This document shows, piece by piece, positions 32,619 to 39,753 of a stretch of 54,995 nt of DNA. The DNA lies in the NCBI GenBank assembly GCA_964573395.1, contig CAZNJI010000006.1:1-54995 (forward strand). Reading direction: 5' to 3'. The position numbers and the translations under genes were made by a program. The stretch's first letter is position 1. Every line of letters begins with the position of its first letter. A model generated the notes under the pieces. The model ran no database searches. It worked only from the letters and a program-made list of their open reading frames with translations, and had not been told where the DNA came from. Origin of the DNA: DATIBQ01 sp964573395. Its GTDB lineage: Bacteria > Patescibacteriota > Minisyncoccia > Phycocordibacterales > UBA9973.

Positions 32619-33641
32619 ATGGCCACCAAGAAAAAAACAAAATCAGCACAATCGAAGAAAGTTTCCAAAAAAGCCTCAAGAAAGGCTCCGTCAAAAAAGA
32701 AAGTGGCTCCAAAAACAAAAAAGGCACCAAAAAAGAAAGCAGTAAAAGTTCAAAAGAAAAAACCTGTTTCTACCCCGAAAAAACCGAAAGTAAAAGCAAA
32801 ACCTATTACCATCCGCCAGCCGGGCACCGCACCGCGGCGGGAAAATAATACCGAGAAAAAACTCCGCGATCTGCAGGTAAAAGCAGACGAGCTCATCGTG
32901 AAAGGAAAAAAACGCGGCTTCATTACCTACGACGAAATTTTAAAATCATTCCCTGACATCGAGAACAACATCATGTTTCTCGACGAGTTGTACGAAAAAT
33001 TCAGCACTGCCGGCGTCGACGTGCTTGAAGGCGGGAATCTGCTCGACATCGACAGCAATGAAGACCTTTCAAAATATACCAAAGACAGCCATTCATACAG
33101 TTCAGTGCAAATGTACCTGAAAGACATCGGGCAGTACCCGCTCATTAATGCCGCGCAGGAAAAAGATTTTGCCAAGCGAATCGTTGCCGGAGACTTGGAA
33201 GCAAAAAACCTGCTTGCCCGATCGAACCTGCGTTTGGTCGTTTCAATTGCAAAAAAATATGCGAACCGTACCTCTGATTTAACGCTGCTTGATTTGATTC
33301 AAGAAGGAAACATCGGCCTCTTTAAGGCGGTAGAGAAATTCGATTGGACGAAGGGATTTAAGTTCTCAACCTATGCTACCTGGTGGATTCGCCAGTCAAT
33401 CACCCGTGCGCTTGCCGACCAATCGCGTACCATCCGCATTCCGGTGCACATGGTTGAAACGATTTCAAAATACAAACAGGTGCTTCGCCGCTTAGCGCAA
33501 GACTTGGGCCGCGATCCGCTGGCTGAAGAAGTAGCNNNNNNNNNNNNNNNNNNNNNNNNNNNNNNNNNNNNNNNNNNNNNNNNNNNNNNNNNNNNNNNNN
33601 NNNNNNNNNNNNNNNNNNNNNNNNNNNNNNNNNNNGATTAA
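32619..33641 (+). CDS. rpoD: Primary sigma factor RpoD, interrupted by a sequence gap
   Basis: The first about 306 residues are readable. A Lys/Ala/Pro-rich N-terminal extension (about 1-70) precedes a short region 1.1-like segment (GFITYDEILKSFPD), region 1.2 (SSVQMYLKDIGQYPL), and region 2 with NLRLVVSIAKKYANR, LDLIQEGNIGLFKAVEKF and FKFSTYATWWIRQSITRA. Region 3 has begun (IPVHMVETISKYKQVLRRL) when the gap interrupts. GAT-TAA straight after the gap (33636-33641) is a plausible C-terminal Asp plus stop. Regions 3-4 need far more than 100 bases, so the gap is larger than drawn. A clear Shine-Dalgarno TAGGAGA precedes the ATG. Confidence 0.92.
   Translation: MATKKKTKSAQSKKVSKKASRKAPSKKKVAPKTKKAPKKKAVKVQKKKPVSTPKKPKVKAKPITIRQPGTAPRRENNTEKKLRDLQVKADELIVKGKKRGFITYDEILKSFPDIENNIMFLDELYEKFSTAGVDVLEGGNLLDIDSNEDLSKYTKDSHSYSSVQMYLKDIGQYPLINAAQEKDFAKRIVAGDLEAKNLLARSNLRLVVSIAKKYANRTSDLTLLDLIQEGNIGLFKAVEKFDWTKGFKFSTYATWWIRQSITRALADQSRTIRIPVHMVETISKYKQVLRRLAQDLGRDPLAEEVXXXXXXXXXXXXXXXXXXXXXXXXXXXXXXXXXXD
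33536..33635. other. Sequence gap (100 N) inside rpoD
   Basis: Placeholder gap. From the missing RpoD regions 3 and 4 (roughly 150 residues in the family) at least about 450 bases must be absent. Confidence 0.95.
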
Positions 33642-33806
33642 GGCTCGCTTGTTAGTCTCTTTTGAGAGTCCGCATAAAACTCTGCTGAGTTTTTGCTCAG
33701 GCCTCGCGCCGTCGCGCTCCGGAGCCTCTCAAAAGTGACTAACTGCGCTCGCCAAAACTGAATCCCTTGCGCGAGGTCCCCGAAACGGTATTTCTACGCT
33801 CGCAGG
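33642..33806. repeat. Dispersed intergenic inverted repeat, copy C (composite)
   Basis: Arms GTTAGTCTCTTTTGAGAG (33651-33668) and CTCTCAAAAGTGACTAAC (33726-33743) pair at 17 of 18 positions around a GC-rich loop. GCTCGC flanks both sides. A second partial unit follows at about 33767-33806, with TTGCGCGAGG and GTATTTCTACGCTCGC as in copy B. Bases 33807-33898 show no gene. Confidence 0.75.
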
Positions 33807-33898
33807 AGAAAATAATCTGTTTGAGGCTCTGTGAATTATTGTTTTTAGCGAATGCGAGCCTCGTGAGTATTCAAAATTCCGAGTGTAAACCGGATTTT

Positions 33899-33933
33899 TG
33901 CATACTTTTTTTCTGGCAAATAAAGTAGGGCTA
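33899..33933. repeat. Short palindromic repeat, copy 2
   Basis: ACTTTTTTTCTGGCAAATAAAGT-type palindrome with trailing AGGGCTA, preceded by CCGGATTTTT. Near-copy of 15799-15833. Confidence 0.6.
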
Positions 33934-33955
33934 CCTGTTTTTAATTTTAGAAAAA

Positions 33956-34732
33956 CTATTTCGTAAGCAGAGAATTAATGTAAGTGCGAACTTGTTCTAC
34001 TGGATATGCACCAGGAATTGCAATCTGCTTTCCTTTTTTGTTTACGACAATGCTAAATGGAGTGCCTTGCGCGCCGTAGCTTTGCGCGTCAATAGCATCA
34101 TTCTGTACCCGTTCTGCGAACTTTTCTGTTTCAACGCAGGTTTTAAATGCGGCTCTGTCCATGCCGGCTTGCTGTGCAAGATCGTAAAGCACTTCTTCCG
34201 GGTTAGAGCGCGAAAGCGACTGCAGGTTGGTTGCAAAGAGTTTGTCGAGGTAGGGAAATACCGCCGCTTTGCCGCCAAGGTCTGCCGCACATTCAAGCGC
34301 AAGAGCTTCGGCGTACGCGTACGGATGCAGGCTGGTGAGCGGGAAGTGTCGGTATACGAGCGCAAGTTTGTCTCCGAATTCCGTCTGCATTTGTTTGAGC
34401 GTTGGCAGAAATTGTTCGCAGAACGGGCACTCTGAATCGGAGTATTCAAAAATAATTACTTCTGCCTTCGAGAGATCTCCTTGCACGTGGTCGTCATCTC
34501 TTACTTCAAGCTTCGGCGTTCCTGCCGTTCCGTCGTTATTCTGCGGGCTAATTTTTCCGTTGCTTAAAAATACGGCTGCAGCAATTAATACGCCAGCGGT
34601 TAAAATTGCCATCGGGGTAGTGAAAGCCGGTTTTTTATTGATAACGACCTGCACCTGCTCTGCATTTTTTAGTTCTGCCTCGCGAGCGGCTTGCATGTCT
34701 TGTTGATTCTGTTCTTGATTATTGGGTTCCAT
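33956..34732 (-). CDS. DsbA-like thioredoxin-fold protein, membrane-anchored
   Basis: A 258-residue protein. A cytoplasmic Gln/Glu-rich N terminus (about 1-33), one membrane helix (about 38-58), a Gly/Asp-rich linker, and an extracytoplasmic thioredoxin-fold domain with the DsbA-type active site SECPFCEQF and cis-Pro loop GTPFSIVV. The insert helices (YAYAEALALECAADLGG) match DsbA/BdbD. It should oxidise or isomerise disulfides in exported proteins. A TACAAT box on the minus strand ends 7 bases before the ATG, so the mRNA is probably leaderless. Divergent from the glycosyltransferase. Confidence 0.88.
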   Translation of the reverse strand: MEPNNQEQNQQDMQAAREAELKNAEQVQVVINKKPAFTTPMAILTAGVLIAAAVFLSNGKISPQNNDGTAGTPKLEVRDDDHVQGDLSKAEVIIFEYSDSECPFCEQFLPTLKQMQTEFGDKLALVYRHFPLTSLHPYAYAEALALECAADLGGKAAVFPYLDKLFATNLQSLSRSNPEEVLYDLAQQAGMDRAAFKTCVETEKFAERVQNDAIDAQSYGAQGTPFSIVVNKKGKQIAIPGAYPVEQVRTYINSLLTK

Positions 34733-34781
34733 AGAAGCTATTGTAGCGTCTCTTGACCATTTTCGGTAGCGTCATTCCTAT

Positions 34782-34809
34782 TGAAAAGCCTTAAAAAATG
34801 AGGTAAAAT
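34782..34809 (+). promoter_or_regulatory. Promoter of the glycosyltransferase unit
   Basis: TTGAAA (34782-34787), 16 bases, TAAAAT (34804-34809), with the ATG 9 bases after the -10 box. Confidence 0.6.
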
Positions 34810-34818
34810 GCGATTTAC

Positions 34819-36060
34819 ATGAGTATTGGGGAGCTTGCAACCTATGCAATTACTTTTTTGGCTGTCTATGTCCAGGTTTTCTTCTTGGTAACCTTTCTGG
34901 AACGCCGGAAGGAAATTGCGACCGCTGGTACCAAAAAAGTAAGTTTATCCCGCTACCCGAGTGTAGCGGTTATTGTGCCGTGCTGGAACGAGGAAAAAAC
35001 GGTGCATGGAACCGTTGAATCGCTCTTGGCGCTCGACTATCCGAAAGAAAAACTTGAAATCATTATTGTCGACGACGGTTCGACTGACGCAACCTGGCAG
35101 GAAATTCTGCACTATAAAGATCATCCTCAGATAAAAATTTTCCAGAAGGAAAACGGCGGGAAGCACACGGCAGTTAATTTCGGTATCGAACAAACTTCTA
35201 CCGAATTCATTAGCTGCCTTGATGCCGATTCGTTCGTTGAACCAACAGCGCTCAAGCAGATTATCGCCGAATTCAACGAAAAACCGGAAACGATGGCCGT
35301 TGCTCCGTCTATCATTATCTTCGAGCCAAAAACGCTTCTGCAGCGAATTCAGAAAATTGAATACCAGATGGGTATTTACATTAAAAAAATGCTCGCATTC
35401 CTAAATGCAATTCACGTTACCCCGGGGCCGTTCTCCGTTTTTCGCCGTGAAGTGTTTGAAAAGATTGGCGGATTCAAAAAAGCGCACAATACGGAAGACA
35501 TGGAAATTGCGTACCGCATGCAGCAGCATTGCATGAAAATCGAGCACTGCCATCCGGCGCATGTCTATACCGTGGCGCCCGATACGCTCAAGAAGCTTTT
35601 CAAACAGCGCCTTCGATGGATTTACGGTTTCATTCAAAACACGATTGATTACCGGCATCTCATTTTCAAGCGCAAGTACGGAAACTTCGGATTCTTTACG
35701 GTTCCGTCCGGCGTGATCTCGATTTCTGCAGCAGTCTATATTTTCTTCTCTATTTTGTATAACTTTATTGTTTGGATTGCGCAGAAAGTTACCCAGTTCC
35801 AAATTACCGGCATTCCAAGTTTTGGCGGGTCGGGCTTTACTTTCGATTGGTTCTATTTAAATACAAAGACGATTGTTTTCGTAACAGTGCTTCTGTATGC
35901 ACTGCTCGTGTTTGCGATGATTGTGGGAACGAAAATGGCGAAGCAGAAGCTGAACTTCCACATTCTTTCGTATATTTTAGTGTATAGCGTCATTGCGCCG
36001 TTTTGGCTGATGAAGGCGATTTGGAATACGATGATAGCAAAGAAGCCAAGTTGGAGATAA
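34819..36060 (+). CDS. Processive family-2 glycosyltransferase, membrane-bound
   Basis: A 413-residue protein with a membrane helix at the N terminus (about 8-25), a GT-A catalytic domain and two or three C-terminal membrane segments. Motifs: VPCWNEEKTV, VDDGSTD (sugar-nucleotide binding), DADSFV (metal-binding DxD), NTEDMEIAYRM (catalytic TED) and KQRLRW, the QxxRW signature of processive enzymes such as PgaC, cellulose and hyaluronan synthases. It probably polymerises or extends a cell-surface polysaccharide. The thioredoxin-fold gene starts 4 bases after its stop. Confidence 0.88.
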   Translation: MSIGELATYAITFLAVYVQVFFLVTFLERRKEIATAGTKKVSLSRYPSVAVIVPCWNEEKTVHGTVESLLALDYPKEKLEIIIVDDGSTDATWQEILHYKDHPQIKIFQKENGGKHTAVNFGIEQTSTEFISCLDADSFVEPTALKQIIAEFNEKPETMAVAPSIIIFEPKTLLQRIQKIEYQMGIYIKKMLAFLNAIHVTPGPFSVFRREVFEKIGGFKKAHNTEDMEIAYRMQQHCMKIEHCHPAHVYTVAPDTLKKLFKQRLRWIYGFIQNTIDYRHLIFKRKYGNFGFFTVPSGVISISAAVYIFFSILYNFIVWIAQKVTQFQITGIPSFGGSGFTFDWFYLNTKTIVFVTVLLYALLVFAMIVGTKMAKQKLNFHILSYILVYSVIAPFWLMKAIWNTMIAKKPSWR

Positions 36061-36064
36061 ACAG

Positions 36065-36924
36065 ATGAAGCGACAGTGGGGAAAATATGTATTTGTGCTC
36101 ATCCTAACGTGTGGAATTTTTGCCGTTTCGTGGTATTTAAGCTCGTACTTCAGCCAGAAAAAACTTGCCGAGATTCGAAACATTCAGAATAAAATTTCAA
36201 CCGACATTCTCTCTTCCGAAACGCAGTTCGATTTGTTGGGCGAGCTCTCCTGCGAAGAAATTGAAAGCACCTCGCTTCTCTCTGACGAAATCGCTTCTCT
36301 TGCCGGAAAAATTACCTACAGCGAGCAAAATGTTGGCGCCAATGAAGAGGTATTTCTCTTGAAAAAGCAGTATACGATTCTGCAGGTGAAAGACTTCCTG
36401 CTCTCAAAGCGCATCAGCGACCGATGCAAAACTGAGCTCAATACCATTTTTTACTTCTACGGCAGAAAAGAGGGCTGCGAGAACTGCACGAAACAAAGCT
36501 ACGTGCTCGATGCGATTCATGAGAAGTATCCGGAAATCCGCATCTACTCATTCGATTACAACCTCGATCTTTCCACGATTCGCGCCCTGCGCACTATCTA
36601 CAAGGTAACCGACCAGCTTCCGGCGCTCGTGATTAACGGCAAAACAATAAGCGGCTTTAAGACGGTTGAAGANNNNNNNNNNNNNNNNNNNNNNNNNNNN
36701 NNNNNNNNNNNNNNNNNNNNNNNNNNNNNNNNNNNNNNNNNNNNNNNNNNNNNNNNNNNNNNNNNNNNNNNNTTCCGGCGCTCGTGATTAACGGCAAAAC
36801 AATAAGCGGCTTTAAGACGGTTGAAGAGATAGAAGCACTTCTGCCAAAAGAGCTCGTAAAAGAAGTGCAGCAAAAAGCCCTAAAGCAAACGATTCCTGCT
36901 GCTACAACTTCAAAACAGAACTAA
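36065..36924 (+). CDS. Membrane-anchored thioredoxin-fold protein (false gap inside)
   Basis: N-terminal membrane helix (about 8-28), a helical region, then a thioredoxin-like domain with active-site-like YGRKEGCENCTKQ (CxxC) and the cis-Pro strand DQLPALVINGKTISGF. The protein is interrupted by 100 N, but the 55 bases before the gap (36618-36672) are repeated exactly after it (36773-36827), so the two contigs simply overlap. Merging them in frame gives a protein of about 234 residues ending TTSKQN. Likely a thiol-disulfide partner of the DsbA-like protein encoded divergently. Co-transcribed with the glycosyltransferase; its stop overlaps the converging gene by 4 bases. Confidence 0.8.
36673..36772. 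other. Artificial gap (100 N) between overlapping contigs
   Basis: Flanked by an exact 55-base duplication (36618-36672 equals 36773-36827). The true gap length is about minus 55; no sequence is missing. Confidence 0.92.
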
Positions 36925-37451
36925 AATTGTTTTTTAACAAAATATTCTTCAAAATATTTAATCGACTCAAATCCTCGACCGGTTAAGTAAATTAAAATAA
37001 AATTTAATATAAAAAGAGAGCTAAAATAATATATATTTTCTAATTTAAAGTTAGTAAAGATGTAATATATTGTAAATATATAAGTTACTAATAATGAATT
37101 AAGGTGGGCTACAAAAAAATCCCAACGACGATCAAGTTTTCTTTCAACTAACATACTCTTACCATCCTTAGATTCTTCTGATACCTTTCTCCAGTAGACT
37201 AATTCTTTTTCAGGAATATTAAAATTATGTAGATATTTTTTTATTATAAGATTTATAAGAAAACTACTTAAAGCATTAATAATTACAGCGACACCAATAA
37301 ACAAAACTACCCAAAATAGAGATTGATTTTTTGTGTTTTCGATAAAAAAAATATCTAAAGATGGGGAGTTATCTAATAAAATAAAAAATGACCATAATAA
37401 TGCAGTCGGAAATACAAATCTAAATAAATTCTCTTTAAATTCTAGATTCAT
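36921..37451 (-). CDS. A+T-rich four-helix membrane protein, unknown
   Basis: A 176-residue protein with about four membrane segments (near 10-30, 43-68, 118-134 and 140-156) and a charged middle loop (WRKVSEESKDGKSMLVERKLDRRW). It ends with a short amphipathic tail (ESIKYFEEYFVKKQF). I recognise no family. Base composition is strikingly A+T-rich against its neighbours, and codon use follows (AAA, AAT and ATA in runs). ATG 37451 is preferred over a TTG at 37466, because a -10-like GACTAT lies between them, 7 bases before the ATG. Probable recent acquisition or a fast-evolving gene. Confidence 0.6.
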   Translation of the reverse strand: MNLEFKENLFRFVFPTALLWSFFILLDNSPSLDIFFIENTKNQSLFWVVLFIGVAVIINALSSFLINLIIKKYLHNFNIPEKELVYWRKVSEESKDGKSMLVERKLDRRWDFFVAHLNSLLVTYIFTIYYIFTNFKLENIYYFSSLFILNFILIYLTGRGFESIKYFEEYFVKKQF

Positions 37452-37484
37452 TTGATTTATAGTCAAGATTTAGTATTTATCTTG

Positions 37485-37557
37485 AGCCGCTTGTCAGACT
37501 TGAACTGACGACCTTCGCTTTACAAAAGCGTTGCTCTACCAACTGAGCTAAAGCGGC
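37485..37557 (-). tRNA. trnT-UGU: tRNA-Thr (anticodon UGU)
   Basis: Reads 5' GCCGCTT at 37557-37551, a D arm with AGCTCAGTTGGTAGAGC, an anticodon loop TTTGTAA (anticodon TGT), an AAGGTC variable region, a T arm with GTTCAAGTC, and the closing AAGCGGC at 37492-37486. All seven acceptor pairs form. The discriminator base is U, and no CCA is encoded. The outermost anticodon-stem pair is A-A. The gene lies between two minus-strand protein genes. Confidence 0.92.
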
Positions 37558-37587
37558 AATAGGGAGGCAGGAAAAGTATACCGATTA

Positions 37588-38028
37588 TTACTTCTCCTGC
37601 AAGGGAAGCGTTTGAGGTGCAGGAATCGGCTTGGTGCGCATTCGTCGCTTCATGGCATGAGAAAGATCATTCTTATACTCAGAAACGTTTGCCAAGAAAA
37701 ACGACGCCGGGCCATGGTATAGGCCGGTAAGCTTATCTTTTTCTTCGAAAAAATTCTTCGTTCGAGGAAACGCTTTCATGATCCAGCGCTTTACTTCGGC
37801 GCTTGCAAGTTCCCATACCTTTTCGAAGAAGAAAACGGTATAGCGAACGGCAATCTTTGCAGATGATTCGATTTTCTGCAACAAAACGACTGCGAACTCT
37901 TTGGTTTTCAGTTCGTTCCGTTGTTCAGTGAGGGAGGTAATTCCTTTTCTGATTTCCCAGGCGCGATAGGAGAGGGTAACATACACGCCTAACAATAATG
38001 CAATAAAGCTTATGACCAGTAATTCCAT
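37588..38028 (-). CDS. Membrane-anchored protein of unknown function downstream of tsf
   Basis: A 146-residue protein with one N-terminal membrane helix (about 3-22), a charged helical region (SLTEQRNELKTKEFAVVLLQ) and a basic C terminus (HAMKRRMRTKPIPAPQ). The ATG at 38028 lies 1 base after the tsf stop (38030-38032), indicating an operon. No family recognised. Confidence 0.65.
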   Translation of the reverse strand: MELLVISFIALLLGVYVTLSYRAWEIRKGITSLTEQRNELKTKEFAVVLLQKIESSAKIAVRYTVFFFEKVWELASAEVKRWIMKAFPRTKNFFEEKDKLTGLYHGPASFFLANVSEYKNDLSHAMKRRMRTKPIPAPQTLPLQEK

Positions 38029-38029
38029 A

Positions 38030-38818
38030 TTACCCAAGCGTATAGAGCTTGAATGATTGTATTGTAGCACCTCCATTCTGCTCTAACAGCTTGCCAATTG
38101 ACTCATTTCCTGTCTTAAAAAATGGCTGCTCAAGGAGGGTTTGGTCTTTAAAGTAAGCGGCAATTTTCCCTTCAAGCATTTTAGCCTGCATTTCCTGGGG
38201 TTTTCCGCTCTCCGTAACTTCTTTTTTGAAGACTTCCAGGGCATTTTCGCGGGCCTCAGCCGGAATGTCGGCTGTTGATAAGTAGGCTGGCTTCATGGCA
38301 GCAATGTGCATGGCAATGTCTTTTGCCAGTTCTGCAGATCCGCCGGTGAGGGCAACTACAGCGCCCGATTTTCCGTTGAAGTGGGTATATGACCCGATGG
38401 CATCGCCTTTGAATTCATCGATGCTGCCAAGCTGGATGTTCTCGCCAATTTTCAGCACGACGTCGTTAATGAGCGCAGGCGCTTGTTCACGCGCTGCATC
38501 AGCGCCGCTCGTAAATGCAACATTGGCAAGGTTTTCAGCAAGCGCTTTAAAGTCTTCGTTCTTTGCAACGAAATCGGTTTCGCAGTTAAGAATAAGTGCG
38601 ACTGCACGGGTGCCATCGCTTTTAATCGTTACCGAACCGTCCGCTGCAGACCGGTCTGCTTTTTTTGCCGCAATTTCAGAGCCTTTCTTGCGAAGAATCA
38701 CCAGAGCCTTCTCCATGTCGCCGCCGGTTTCTTCAAGCGCTTTTTTGCATTGCATGATTGAAACGCCTGTTTGGTCTCGTAATGCTTTTACTTGTTCGGT
38801 TGTGATTTGTGTAGTCAT
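38030..38818 (-). CDS. tsf: Elongation factor Ts
   Basis: A 262-residue nucleotide-exchange factor for EF-Tu. UBA-like N domain (TTEQVKALRDQTGVSIMQCK, then KALEETGGDMEKALVILRKKG), the signature NCETDFVAKNEDF, and two core subdomains with AMHIAAMKPAYL and the closing LEGKIAAYFKDQTLLEQPF. The ATG is the last codon before a gap, and rpsB lies beyond it, so this is the standard rpsB-tsf order. The core is shorter than in E. coli because the coiled-coil insert is reduced. Confidence 0.95.
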   Translation of the reverse strand: MTTQITTEQVKALRDQTGVSIMQCKKALEETGGDMEKALVILRKKGSEIAAKKADRSAADGSVTIKSDGTRAVALILNCETDFVAKNEDFKALAENLANVAFTSGADAAREQAPALINDVVLKIGENIQLGSIDEFKGDAIGSYTHFNGKSGAVVALTGGSAELAKDIAMHIAAMKPAYLSTADIPAEARENALEVFKKEVTESGKPQEMQAKMLEGKIAAYFKDQTLLEQPFFKTGNESIGKLLEQNGGATIQSFKLYTLG

Positions 38819-38918
38819 NNNNNNNNNNNNNNNNNNNNNNNNNNNNNNNNNNNNNNNNNNNNNNNNNNNNNNNNNNNNNNNNNNNNNNNNNNNNNNNNNN
38901 NNNNNNNNNNNNNNNNNN
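38819..38918. other. Sequence gap (100 N) between tsf and rpsB
   Basis: Placeholder gap hiding the last codons of rpsB and the rpsB-tsf spacer. Confidence 0.95.
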
Positions 38919-39586
38919 TTTCCTTCGTAGGAGTTCTTGAGTATACCAAGAATAGTTTCAATACTCGAACGCGAGCTATCATTTGCAATGATAGGAAAGT
39001 GAACGCTCTTGATGCTGCAATCGGTATTTCCGATGCCAACAACTTGCAAACCCACTTTCTTCGCTTCCGTTACGGCAATGTGTTCTTTTTTTGTATCAAC
39101 TACCACTACCAGATCGGGAAGCTTGGCAATGCCCGTAAGGCCGCTGAAATATTTATTCAGCCGGTCGAGCTCGCGGTTCAGAAGGATTTGCTCCTTCTTC
39201 GTGTATTTGTCGTACTCGCCGCTGGCGCGCTTTTCCTTCATCTCTTCAAGCTTCATGATGCGCTTTTTGATTTCAGGGAAATTCGTCAGGATGCCGCCGA
39301 TCCATCGCTCGGTAACGAATGGCTGCCGAAGCGATCCGGCAACAGATTCTACCGCCGCTTTTGCTTCAGCCTTCGTGCCGACAAACAGCACTGTTTTGCC
39401 AGCTTTTCCGAATTCAGCCAGTATGCCGGCTGCTTTTTCAAGCAGGGGAGCGGTTTTTTCTAAGTCAATAATGTCGATGCCAGCCTTCGTGCCGAATAGG
39501 TATGGCGCGACGGTTGGGTGGCGTCGGGTGCGAGAGTATCCGTAGTGGACCCCTGCGTCAAACATGGAATTTATATCTTGTGTCAT
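38919..39586 (-). CDS. rpsB: 30S ribosomal protein uS2 (3' end in gap)
   Basis: The first 222 residues of uS2, with DAGVHYGYSRTRRHPTVAPY, a long ERWIGGILTNF motif and the later strands KLPDLVVVVDTKKEHIAV. uS2 binds the 30S head and is added late in assembly. Near the C-terminal end it reads FPIIANDSSRSSIETILGIL, in line with the family, so only a short tail is missing. A TAGACA/TATAGT promoter lies upstream (39651-39678) and yields a leader of roughly 57 nt. This is a plausible site for autogenous control, as in other bacteria. Confidence 0.94.
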
Positions 39587-39650
39587 TTTCGTTACTGCAA
39601 CAGGGCAGCTCTCGAAGTCTGTCCTTAAATTAATTATTAACGAGGCATTT

Positions 39651-39678
39651 ACTATAGCATATATTTCAGTTCTGTCTA
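39651..39678 (-). promoter_or_regulatory. Promoter of rpsB-tsf
   Basis: Minus strand: TAGACA (39673-39678) and TATAGT (39651-39656), spacing 16. Confidence 0.6.
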
Positions 39679-39753
39679 TTGACCGGACTGGTCTGGTGAT
39701 GTCAAAAAGGTCTTTATTTATTTGTGTTTTTATGCGATTATCTAAGTACTTTT

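Noticed and set aside
38815..39586. A single rpsB-tsf fusion gene
   Set aside because: The apparent continuous frame runs only through the 100-N gap; tsf has its own ATG at 38818, and uS2 is near its normal end at the gap.
39679..39695. GACC-GGACT-GGTC inverted repeat as an operator for proS or rpsB
   Set aside because: Only 4 bp per arm, and no matching copy near other genes; too weak to call.
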